NCBI GenBank assembly: GCA_002792135.1
Contig: PFNU01000069.1
Location: 1 to 9,262, forward strand
Length of the DNA: 9,262 nt
Direction of reading: 5' to 3'
Source: a bacterium (Candidatus Torokbacteria) CG_4_10_14_0_2_um_filter_35_8
Lineage (GTDB): Bacteria > Patescibacteriota > GCA-2792135
Shown here: positions 1 through 4,951 of the stretch, piece after piece
Numbering within the stretch: position 1 is the first letter of the stretch
Layout of the letters: every line of letters begins with the position of its first letter
Notes under the pieces: generated by a model
Databases searched by the model: none
What the model was told of the DNA's origin: nothing
The model's input: only the letters and a program-made list of their open reading frames with translations
Position numbers and translations under genes: made by a program

Positions 1-345
1 TCCCGTCTAAAGAGAGAAAAAGATAATAATCAAGAATCTGATAAAAGTAAAATAAGAATTAGAATCAGGGCTTATGATCATAAGGTTATTGATGAGTCAA
101 CAGCTAAGATTTATGAGACAGTGACAAGAAGTGGCGCACAAGTTGTAGGCCCCGTTCCTTTGCCTACAGAAATATCGCGGTTTACTGTTATGAAATCGCC
201 TTTTGTTCACAAAGATTCTAGAGAGCAGTATGAGATGAGAGTTCATAAAAGATTAGTAGATATTGTAAATCCTACTTCTAAAACTATTGATTCGTTGATG
301 AATCTAGATCTTCCTGCAGGCGTTGATATTGAAATTAAGATGTAG
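1..345 (+). CDS. rpsJ: Ribosomal protein S10 (partial, 5' end outside window)
   Basis: S10 is a 30S head protein that also acts as NusE in transcription antitermination. The reading frame is open from the first base and gives 114 residues before TAG. The S10 core begins about residue 17 with [15 protein letters not shown] and continues through the typical [13 protein letters not shown] segment and the [16 protein letters not shown] segment to the end. About 16 charged residues (rich in K, D, N, E) precede the core and contain no ATG, GTG or TTG, so the protein has an N-terminal extension of at least that length, compared with the roughly 103-residue E. coli protein that starts almost at the core. 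The true start lies upstream. It is the first gene of the cluster seen here and is followed by a 159-nt gap before L3. Identification is certain; only the start is unknown. Confidence 0.97.
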   Translation, partial: SRLKREKDNNQESDKSKIRIRIRAYDHKVIDESTAKIYETVTRSGAQVVGPVPLPTEISRFTVMKSPFVHKDSREQYEMRVHKRLVDIVNPTSKTIDSLMNLDLPAGVDIEIKM

Positions 346-463
346 GATTGGTATTATTCTTTTGAAAGAAAATACAATGTTTGTTTTTCCTATTTTTATC
401 AAAAAATACTCTTTGCTTTACCCAAGCATTAATTTAAAAATTATTAATGGCTATTTTTTTCTT

Positions 464-469
464 TATAAT
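464..469 (+). promoter_or_regulatory. Possible -10 hexamer upstream of rplC
   Basis: A perfect TATAAT lies 35 nt before the rplC start in the 159-nt S10-L3 gap. The sequence 17 nt upstream is TTATTA, a poor -35 box. In DNA this AT-rich such a hexamer is expected by chance about once per 700 nt per strand, so this is only a candidate internal promoter. The rest of the gap (346-504) holds no hairpin, repeat or small gene that I can see. Confidence 0.22.
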
Positions 470-504
470 TGACTTTATTTTTCTAGATAAAGAATGTAAT
501 TCTT

Positions 505-1158
505 ATGAAGTGTTTTATTACGCGAAAGAAAGGTATGACTCAATTTTTTTCCAAAGAAGGGAAGGTAATTCCTGCTACTTTGGTATGGGCCGATTTTAAT
601 GAAATTTGTGCCATCACTCCTTTTCTCGACTATACCCGCGTAGAACTTGGCTTTCTCCCAATAAAAAATAAAATTAGAAATAATGAAAATCACTCCAAAG
701 ATAAAAAGAGTGATTTTCGTTTTAAGAGAAGTTTTAAAGTTGCTTCAAATAATAAAGTAAGCAAAAAAGAGGATAGGGCAGTAGAAGAAGTTGAAATTAA
801 TGGGAAGAAGGTAAAAGTTAAAGATAAGATTACTGTGGATTTATTCCGAAAATGGGACAAGGTAAAAGTAGTAGGCATATCAAAAGGAAAGGGATTTCAA
901 GGAGTAATGAAAAGGCATGGTTTCCAGGGAGGTCCTGCATCACATGGTGCTAGTGGGCACAGAAAACCAGGATCTATTGGGTCTGGCTATCCGCAACGTG
1001 TTGTAAAAGGAAGGCAACTTCCTGGAAGAATGGGGCACAATAGAATTACTGTAAAAGGCTTAAAAGTTCTAAAAATTGATAAAGAGAAAGGATTAATGTT
1101 GGTACAAGGAGCAATACCAGGAACTAGAGATTCTATTGTTAAGATTATTAGCGAGTAG
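505..1158 (+). CDS. rplC: 50S ribosomal protein L3
   Basis: L3 is an early-assembly 50S protein whose loop reaches toward the peptidyl transferase centre. The 217-residue product opens with MKCFITRKKGMTQFF, matching the family start K-x-G-M-T-Q. It carries GISKGKGFQGVMKRHGFQGG (residues 124-143), SHGASGHRKPGSIG (146-159), and KGRQLPGRMGHNRITVKGL (168-186). The C-terminal GAIPGTRDSIVKI is also typical. Residues 52-100 form a charged lysine-rich segment in the region where bacterial L3 proteins vary. The ATG is supported by the conserved N-terminus beginning immediately; no Shine-Dalgarno sequence precedes it. The stop TAG is part of an inverted repeat, GAGTAG-TTTAGG-CTACTC (1153-1170), so the 3' end merges into the repeat-filled gap that follows. 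Confidence 0.98.
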   Translation: MKCFITRKKGMTQFFSKEGKVIPATLVWADFNEICAITPFLDYTRVELGFLPIKNKIRNNENHSKDKKSDFRFKRSFKVASNNKVSKKEDRAVEEVEINGKKVKVKDKITVDLFRKWDKVKVVGISKGKGFQGVMKRHGFQGGPASHGASGHRKPGSIGSGYPQRVVKGRQLPGRMGHNRITVKGLKVLKIDKEKGLMLVQGAIPGTRDSIVKIISE

Positions 1159-1168
1159 TTTAGGCTAC

Positions 1169-1183
1169 TCCGCCTGAGGCGGA
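1169..1183. repeat. GC-rich palindrome TCCGCCT-G-AGGCGGA
   Basis: A perfect palindrome with 7-base arms and one central base lies 10 nt after the L3 stop. The same element in the opposite sense occurs at 3535-3549, and its TCCGCC/GGCGGA core recurs in larger elements at 2130, 4881 and 8350. It is much richer in GC than the surrounding gap. No U-run follows, so it is not a classical terminator. Confidence 0.8.
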
Positions 1184-1391
1184 CTAGGAACTAGGTGTTT
1201 AGGTACCAAGCACTAATCTACTGCGTTAGGAAATTCCAAGTGGCTAGATATTAACCTCCAAACAAATTTAAATATTAAAATAAGTTATTTTGGATTTTGG
1301 AAATTGGAATTTTGGATTTGTTTGATATTTATAATTTGTAATTTGGAATTTAAAGCCCCTATTCCTAATTCCTGATTCTAAAATTCCTAAT
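1184..1391. repeat. Period-7 repeat arrays in the L3-L4 gap
   Basis: The 241-nt L3-L4 gap contains no gene. TAGG occurs at 1185, 1192 and 1200 (steps of 7 and 8). From 1291 to 1354 the sequence runs in 7-nt steps of TGGATTT/ATTTGGA type (one 8-nt step). From 1356 to 1391 similar units run in the opposite orientation (TCCTAAT, TCCTGAT). The rplD start follows 8 nt later with no Shine-Dalgarno sequence. Positions 1282-1323 are also present inverted at 5659-5700. Confidence 0.75.
1282..1323 (+). repeat. 42-nt dispersed repeat, copy A (inverted partner at 5659-5700)
   Basis: Comparison by eye with the reverse complement of 5659-5700 gives 40 identical bases of 42. Beyond this core the similarity continues upstream (1258-1281 against 5701-5736) with a gap. 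Both copies lie only in intergenic sequence. Confidence 0.8.
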
Positions 1392-1399
1392 TTTTATTT

Positions 1400-2062
1400 A
1401 TGAATCCAAAGATTGCTATCTACAATAAAAGCGGTAGAACAACAGAAAAAGATGTTACCCTTAATCCTGATATTTTTGGTGTAGAAATTAAAGATCAATT
1501 GATAGGGGAAGCTATCCAATATTATCAGATGAATAAAAAAAAGCCCCATGCTCATACTAAGATAAGGTCAGAAGTGCGAGGCGGTGGAGTAAAGCCCTGG
1601 CGTCAGAAAGGTACAGGAAAAGCAAGAGCAGGGTCTATTCGTTCTCCGATTTGGAGAGGAGGAGGAGTGACTTTCGGTCCGCGACCTAATAGGAATTTTT
1701 CTTTGAAGATAAACAAAAAGGTAAAAAAGAAAGCTTTTTTGATGGCTTTATCGAGTAAAGCAAAAGACAAGGAAATAGTAGTTGTGGATAATTTGAAAGT
1801 AGATAAGCCTAAGACGAAAGAAATGGTAAAGATATTAAATAAGCTGCCTTTGAAGAAAAAATCTGTATTGCTAGTTGTCTCAAGGCCAAGTAAAAAAATC
1901 TCTCGTATTGCTCGTAATATACCAAATCTTTTAGTTTCTAATGTTAAAAGTCTCAATACTTTAGAGCTTTTATCATATAAATATTTATTAATTACGAAGG
2001 CGGCTATTGATGAGTTGAATGGTATTAAGAAAGAAAAGCAGATAGAAAAAGCTAAGGATTAG
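1400..2062 (+). CDS. rplD: 50S ribosomal protein L4
   Basis: L4 (L4/L1e family) binds 23S rRNA and extends a loop into the peptide exit tunnel. The 220-residue product has the diagnostic tunnel-loop region at about 58-95, including EVRGGGVKPWRQKGTGKARA and then SIRSPIWRGGGVTFGP. A Rossmann-like remainder ends in LLSYKYLLITKAAIDEL. The last 16 residues are a lysine/glutamate-rich tail. Length is close to the E. coli protein (201). The ATG chosen is the first in frame and gives a normal N-terminus (PKIAIYNKSG). In E. coli L4 represses its own operon by binding the S10 leader; that leader lies outside this window, so nothing can be said about that control here. The stop TAG runs into a loose TAG-rich repeat. 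Confidence 0.98.
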   Translation: MNPKIAIYNKSGRTTEKDVTLNPDIFGVEIKDQLIGEAIQYYQMNKKKPHAHTKIRSEVRGGGVKPWRQKGTGKARAGSIRSPIWRGGGVTFGPRPNRNFSLKINKKVKKKAFLMALSSKAKDKEIVVVDNLKVDKPKTKEMVKILNKLPLKKKSVLLVVSRPSKKISRIARNIPNLLVSNVKSLNTLELLSYKYLLITKAAIDELNGIKKEKQIEKAKD

Positions 2063-2129
2063 ACTACTAGGAGACATGAGGCTAGATGCTAGTAAGTTTT
2101 TGATTCCAAATTCCATGTTCTACATTCTT
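2063..2129. repeat. Degenerate TAG-rich repeat after rplD
   Basis: The first part of the 142-nt L4-L23 gap repeats CTAG/TAGG motifs at irregular 7-8-nt spacing (around 2065-2095). It continues with TTCTACATTCTT, which is found again at 3559-3570 in the L2-S19 gap. It carries no gene. Confidence 0.5.
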
Positions 2130-2157
2130 CAGCCATAGGCTGATCCGCCGTGGCGGA
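2130..2157. repeat. GC-rich double-hairpin element (CAGCC-GGCTG plus TCCGCC-GGCGGA)
   Basis: Two hairpins lie side by side: CAGCC-ATA-GGCTG (2130-2142) and TCCGCC-GT-GGCGGA (2144-2157). This is the cleanest copy of a family also present at 4881, 8350 and 8659, and, as the second half only, at 1169 and 3535. It sits between TTCTACATTCTT and AAATTCTT. The L2-S19 gap has the same flanks joined without the element. Confidence 0.8.
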
Positions 2158-2204
2158 AAATTCTTATTTTTTAAATTTTGCATTTTAAATTTTGAATTTA
2201 CTCT
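2158..2204 (+). repeat. AT-rich leader module before rplW
   Basis: This stretch is nearly pure A/T and ends in AAATTTTGAATTTACTCT directly before the ATG. Closely related sequences precede S19, S3, S14 and S8. It has no purine-rich Shine-Dalgarno motif. A function in initiation is inferred only from position. Confidence 0.55.
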
Positions 2205-2651
2205 ATGTCTTTATTAGATAAAATTTTTAAAAAGAAAAAAGAGAAACCGAAGAATTTAGGCAAGAGATTAAAAAAAGGCAAGAAAGAAGATTTAAAGCGA
2301 AAAGAAGAGGGAAAGTCCAAGAAAGTCAAAGTTAAAAAGAAGAAACGAAAAATAAGTCTTACTCCTGGTATTGCTTGTACAGTACGTACCCCTCTTATTA
2401 CTGAGAAAGCGACCTTTCTTTCAGAAAAAGGGCAGTATGTCTTTGAGGTAGAGAGAAAAAGTAGTAAAAGAAGAATAAAGGAAGTTATTGAGAAAATCTT
2501 TAGTGTTAATGTAGAGAAAGTAAGGGTCATAAATATTAAAGGAAAAGTGAAAAAATATAGATCAAGAGCAGAAGGAAAGAGAAGAGATAGAAAAAAAGCC
2601 ATAGTCACTCTTTCTGAAGGTGAGAAAATAGAACTATTTGAGGGAATTTAA
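2205..2651 (+). CDS. rplW: 50S ribosomal protein L23 with basic N-terminal extension
   Basis: L23 sits at the exit of the peptide tunnel and is the docking point for trigger factor and signal recognition particle. The family core starts about residue 57 (RTPLITEKAT at 61-70), followed by YVFEVERKSSKRRIKEVIEKIFSVNVEKVRVINIKGK and the KKAIVTLSEGEKIELFEG end. Before it lies a 55-residue, lysine-dominated extension that starts MSLLDKIFKKKKEKPK, so the protein is 148 residues instead of about 95-100. The extension is probably disordered, apart from a short amphipathic start (L3, L4, I7, F8 followed by lysines). The ATG is favoured because the AT-rich leader module ends immediately before it; a start nearer the core has no clear candidate. 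L2 follows after 22 nt. Confidence 0.97.
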   Translation: MSLLDKIFKKKKEKPKNLGKRLKKGKKEDLKRKEEGKSKKVKVKKKKRKISLTPGIACTVRTPLITEKATFLSEKGQYVFEVERKSSKRRIKEVIEKIFSVNVEKVRVINIKGKVKKYRSRAEGKRRDRKKAIVTLSEGEKIELFEGI

Positions 2652-2673
2652 GAATTATTTTGAGTTATACAAA

Positions 2674-3513
2674 ATGTCTAATACTAAAGCTAAAAAATCA
2701 AAGCCAATAACTCCTGGGATGCGACATCTCGTAACTTCCGATTATTCATTGTTATCTAAGAAACGTCCTGAAAGGGCACTAAGTATTGGTACCAAGAGAA
2801 AAGCAGGAAGAAACGCTCAAGGAAAAATTACTGTTCGTAGAAGAGGCGGTGGAGCAAAAAGAAAATACCGCGAGATTGATTTTAAACAAGATAAGTGGGA
2901 TATACCTGGTAAGATTGTCTCTATTGAATATGATCCTTTTAGAAGCGCTTTTATCGCCCTTATCTCCTATAAAGATGGTGAAAAAAGATATATTATTGCT
3001 TTTGAGGGAGCAAAGGTGAATGGTCAAGTTCTGTCATCTCAAAAGAGAATTGACATAAAACAGGGAAATAGGTTACCATTGAGGCATATTCCTCGAGGAG
3101 AAGAGATTTTCAATGTTGAATTACAAGAATCCCGCGGGGGAGTTTTAATACGCTCTGCTGGATCCCGTGCAATAGTTTTAGCTCGAGGAGTAAAATATAC
3201 CCAAATTAAAATGCCTTCTGGTGAAATTAGACTTATTCCTTCTGGGTGTTTAGCAAGTATTGGAAGAGTAAGTAATATAGAGCATAAATCAGTAAAACTA
3301 GGTAAAGCCGGACGGTCTCGGCGTTTGAGGAGAAGACCACATGTTCGAGGGAAAGCTATGAATCCTAAAGATCATCCTCATGGTGGCGGTGAAGGTAGGT
3401 CCCCAATTGGTATGAAAGCTCCTAAAACTAAGTGGGGTAAACTGGCCTTGGGTGTGAGAACGAGAAAGAAGAAAAGAAGTGATAGGTTGATTTTGAAGAG
3501 AAGGAAAAGTTAG
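2674..3513 (+). CDS. rplB: 50S ribosomal protein L2
   Basis: L2 is one of the most conserved 50S proteins, needed for subunit association and placed near the peptidyl transferase centre. The 279-residue product has the usual N-terminal region KPITPGMRHL, then KRKAGRNAQGKITVRRRGGG (41-60), HIPRGEEIFNVEL (138-150), and the hallmark DHPHGGGEGR (233-242), which includes the histidine corresponding to E. coli H229. The ATG at 2674 is chosen over an in-frame TTG at 2638, which would overlap the end of rplW and add 12 residues (REFKNYFELYK-like) not expected in the family. Length agrees with the family (E. coli 273). The last codons AGT TAG fall at the start of a 7-nt repeat array, so the final serine may be repeat-derived. 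Confidence 0.98.
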   Translation: MSNTKAKKSKPITPGMRHLVTSDYSLLSKKRPERALSIGTKRKAGRNAQGKITVRRRGGGAKRKYREIDFKQDKWDIPGKIVSIEYDPFRSAFIALISYKDGEKRYIIAFEGAKVNGQVLSSQKRIDIKQGNRLPLRHIPRGEEIFNVELQESRGGVLIRSAGSRAIVLARGVKYTQIKMPSGEIRLIPSGCLASIGRVSNIEHKSVKLGKAGRSRRLRRRPHVRGKAMNPKDHPHGGGEGRSPIGMKAPKTKWGKLALGVRTRKKKRSDRLILKRRKS

Positions 3514-3549
3514 GGGCTAGGCACCAGGTGCTAGTCCGCCTCAGGCGGA
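3508..3549. repeat. Period-7 array plus GC palindrome after rplB
   Basis: Units AGTTAGG, GGCTAGG and CACCAGG follow each other in steps of 7 from 3508, overlapping the rplB stop. CTAGGCACC and AGGTGCTAG form a near-palindrome. The array abuts the perfect palindrome TCCGCCT-C-AGGCGGA (3535-3549), the reverse complement of the one after rplC. Confidence 0.75.
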
Positions 3550-3570
3550 AGTTCTATATTCTACATTCTT

Positions 3571-3616
3571 AATTCTTGTTTTAAAATTTTTAATTTTTTA
3601 ACTTTAAATTTACTTC
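3571..3616 (+). repeat. AT-rich leader module before rpsS
   Basis: A/T-only blocks end in AACTTTAAATTTACTTC directly before the ATG. They resemble the leaders of rplW, rpsC, rpsN and rpsH. No Shine-Dalgarno motif is present. Confidence 0.5.
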
Positions 3617-4006
3617 ATGTCTCGCAGTCTTAAGAAAGGTCCTTTTGTAGATCCGAAGTTAATGAAAAAGATTAAAGATTCTAAGCCTTCAAAAAGTGTG
3701 ATTAAGACGTGGTCTAGAGCATCAACTATTTTTCCAGAAATGGTGGACTTTACTATTGGAGTTCATAATGGTAAGGAGCATATTCCTGTAAAGATTACCG
3801 AAGAAATGGTAGGTCATAAACTGGGAGAATTTGCTGAAACAAGAAAGTTTACCCAACATGGTGGAAGAATGGCGAGAGAAGAAGCTACAGCAAAAGCTCA
3901 AGAAGCTCAAAGTGCAGCTGCTACTACAGAAGGAACTGGGGAACAGAAAACGGAGACAGTTTTGCCATCCACTCCCAAAGCACAAGGTACTAATAAGAAG
4001 AAGTAA
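3617..4006 (+). CDS. rpsS: 30S ribosomal protein S19 with low-complexity C-terminal tail
   Basis: S19 is a 30S head protein near the decoding region and the contact with the 50S subunit. The 129-residue product begins [15 protein letters not shown] and has [50 protein letters not shown], which is the complete family core (residues 1-79). After [10 protein letters not shown] the protein continues for about 40 residues rich in Ala, Thr, Gln and Glu, ending in KKK; E. coli S19 ends at 92. The tail differs in composition from the lysine-rich tails of L22 and L23 and is likely disordered. The start is fixed by the conserved N-terminus. A 225-nt gap with strong hairpins follows. Identification is certain; the function of the tail is unknown. 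Confidence 0.98.
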   Translation: MSRSLKKGPFVDPKLMKKIKDSKPSKSVIKTWSRASTIFPEMVDFTIGVHNGKEHIPVKITEEMVGHKLGEFAETRKFTQHGGRMAREEATAKAQEAQSAAATTEGTGEQKTETVLPSTPKAQGTNKKK

Positions 4007-4036
4007 TTTATTTGAATATATTTCTCTGTCCGGGTA

Positions 4037-4082
4037 GCTCCAAGCTCTTGCTTGGAGCAGACGAGAGCAAGGGCTCTCGTCT
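4037..4082. repeat. Tandem pair of perfect hairpins after rpsS
   Basis: GCTCCAAGC-TCTT-GCTTGGAGC (4037-4058, 9-bp stem) is followed without a spacer by AGACGAGAGC-AAGG-GCTCTCGTCT (4059-4082, 10-bp stem). Both stems are perfect and much richer in GC than the gap. No U-run follows, so intrinsic termination is unlikely. Possible roles are an mRNA processing or stabilising structure, or a palindromic mobile repeat. Confidence 0.8.
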
Positions 4083-4174
4083 AGTCTGCCTAAATCGAAG
4101 AAGAGCCAATTTTAAAATAGAGAGAGATAAAACAAACATTCTGTATTTTGTTGTTGTGGAAATATATACTTTAC

Positions 4175-4187
4175 GTTAGCGGCTAAC
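4175..4187. repeat. Small palindrome GTTAGC-G-GCTAAC
   Basis: A perfect palindrome with 6-base arms and one central base lies 45 nt upstream of rplV. The rest of the S19-L22 gap (4083-4231) shows no gene and no period-7 array. Confidence 0.6.
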
Positions 4188-4208
4188 CGTGGTGTATGAT
4201 TCACATTT

Positions 4209-4214
4209 TATAAT
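4209..4214 (+). promoter_or_regulatory. Possible -10 hexamer upstream of rplV
   Basis: TATAAT lies 17 nt before the rplV ATG. No -35 box is seen at normal spacing (ACCGTG at 17 nt). If active it would give a very short leader. A chance match is plausible in this AT-rich DNA. Confidence 0.18.
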
Positions 4215-4231
4215 GAACAGTTGAACATAAT

Positions 4232-4798
4232 ATGGAACCAAAGAAAGTAAAAGCAACATTGAAATATTTAAGAATATCACCACAAAAAGTGAGGTTGGTT
4301 TGCAACTTAATTAAAGGACTTCCTGCTCCTGATGCTGAGAACCAGCTTCTATTTAGCAAGAAGAAAGCAGCGAAGTTTTTAGCAGGACTTCTTAGATCGG
4401 CAATTGCCAATGCTAAGAATAATTTTGGTCTTTCAGAAGATAATTTGTATATAGATAGGATAGTAGTAGAAGAAGGACCAAAGTTTAAAAGATGGATTCC
4501 AAAAGCACGAGGAAGATCATCAATGATCAAAAAAAGGACAAGCCATGTAAAACTTATCCTTTCTGAAAGAGAGCCTGGCAAGGAAAGGAGAAAAGTGAGC
4601 TTACCCGCAATTTCTGCTCCTGTAAAGAAGGAAGAGTTAGAAAAGAAGACAAAAGAAAAGAAAAAAGAAAAGCCAGTAGTAACAGACCTTGCCTCTTTAA
4701 GTAGGAAGAAGAGAGAAGAGGCGATAACTAAGGGTAAAAAAGAAAAGGAGAGAAAAGGTTTCTTGAGAAGAATATTTAGAAGGAAATCAGGGAGTTAG
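4232..4798 (+). CDS. rplV: 50S ribosomal protein L22 with long basic C-terminal extension
   Basis: L22 binds all 23S rRNA domains and its beta hairpin lines the exit tunnel narrowing. The core spans residues 1-111: LKYLRISPQKVRLVCNLIKG (10-29), AAKFLAGLLRSAIANAKNN (46-64), and the tunnel hairpin region EEGPKFKRWIPKARGRSSMI (80-99), ending in RTSHVKLILSE. About 77 residues rich in Lys and Glu follow, making 188 residues against about 110 in E. coli. The extension ends in GFLRRIFRRKSGS, a short amphipathic basic motif resembling in reverse placement the N-terminus of L23 here. The final GGG AGT TAG lies inside a 7-nt repeat array, so the last Gly-Ser and the stop look repeat-derived. No Shine-Dalgarno sequence precedes the ATG. 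Confidence 0.97.
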   Translation: MEPKKVKATLKYLRISPQKVRLVCNLIKGLPAPDAENQLLFSKKKAAKFLAGLLRSAIANAKNNFGLSEDNLYIDRIVVEEGPKFKRWIPKARGRSSMIKKRTSHVKLILSEREPGKERRKVSLPAISAPVKKEELEKKTKEKKKEKPVVTDLASLSRKKREEAITKGKKEKERKGFLRRIFRRKSGS

Positions 4799-4865
4799 GG
4801 AGTAGGTTGTAGGGAGTAGGTTGTAGAAAAGTTACCACCTGCCCCCTACAACCTAACACCTAAAT
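4790..4865. repeat. Opposed period-7 arrays forming a 28-bp imperfect hairpin after rplV
   Basis: Five units from GGGAGTT through alternating AGGGAGT and AGGTTGT run in perfect 7-nt steps (4790-4824). After 9 nt, four CCTNNNN units run the opposite way (4838-4865). Positions 4797-4824 can pair with 4834-4861 at 22 of 28 positions, with an unbroken 12-bp core (4803-4814 with 4844-4855). The array begins within the last codons of rplV. Part of it (4824-4854) is repeated at 8627-8657. Confidence 0.85.
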
Positions 4866-4880
4866 TATTTTTTATTTTTT

Positions 4881-4927
4881 CAGCCCTAGACAGATCCGCC
4901 TTGGGCGAAGATCCGTCTTGGATGGAT
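4881..4927. repeat. Degenerate CAGCC/TCCGCC hairpin element with tandem 17-nt duplication
   Basis: A diverged copy of the GC-rich element (CAGCCCTAGACAG then ATCCGCC-TTGGGCGAA) lies between T-runs. The 17 nt at 4894-4910 are repeated imperfectly at 4911-4927 (12 of 17 identical). The flanks match those of the copy at 8350. Confidence 0.65.
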
Positions 4928-4951
4928 ATTTTTGAACTTTAAACTTTTTTC
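4928..4951 (+). repeat. AT-rich leader module before rpsC
   Basis: TTTTTGAACTTTAAAC followed by a T-run and C stands directly before the GTG. It is related to the leaders of rplW, rpsS, rpsN and rpsH and has no Shine-Dalgarno motif. Confidence 0.5.

Noticed and set aside
1603..1956. Long antisense open frames over rplD, rplW, rpsC, rplP and others.
   Set aside because: They are mirror frames of clearly conserved ribosomal genes and show no recognisable protein features.
2638..2673. Upstream TTG start for rplB.
   Set aside because: It would overlap the rplW end and add residues foreign to the L2 family; the ATG at 2674 gives a normal N-terminus.
4037..4082. Strong hairpins after rpsS considered as terminators.
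   Set aside because: No U-run follows either stem and the operon continues.
4797..4824. TTAGGG/TTTAGGA-like units resemble telomeric repeats.
   Set aside because: The units are short, degenerate, present in both orientations and lie inside a bacterial operon, so no chromosome end is implied.
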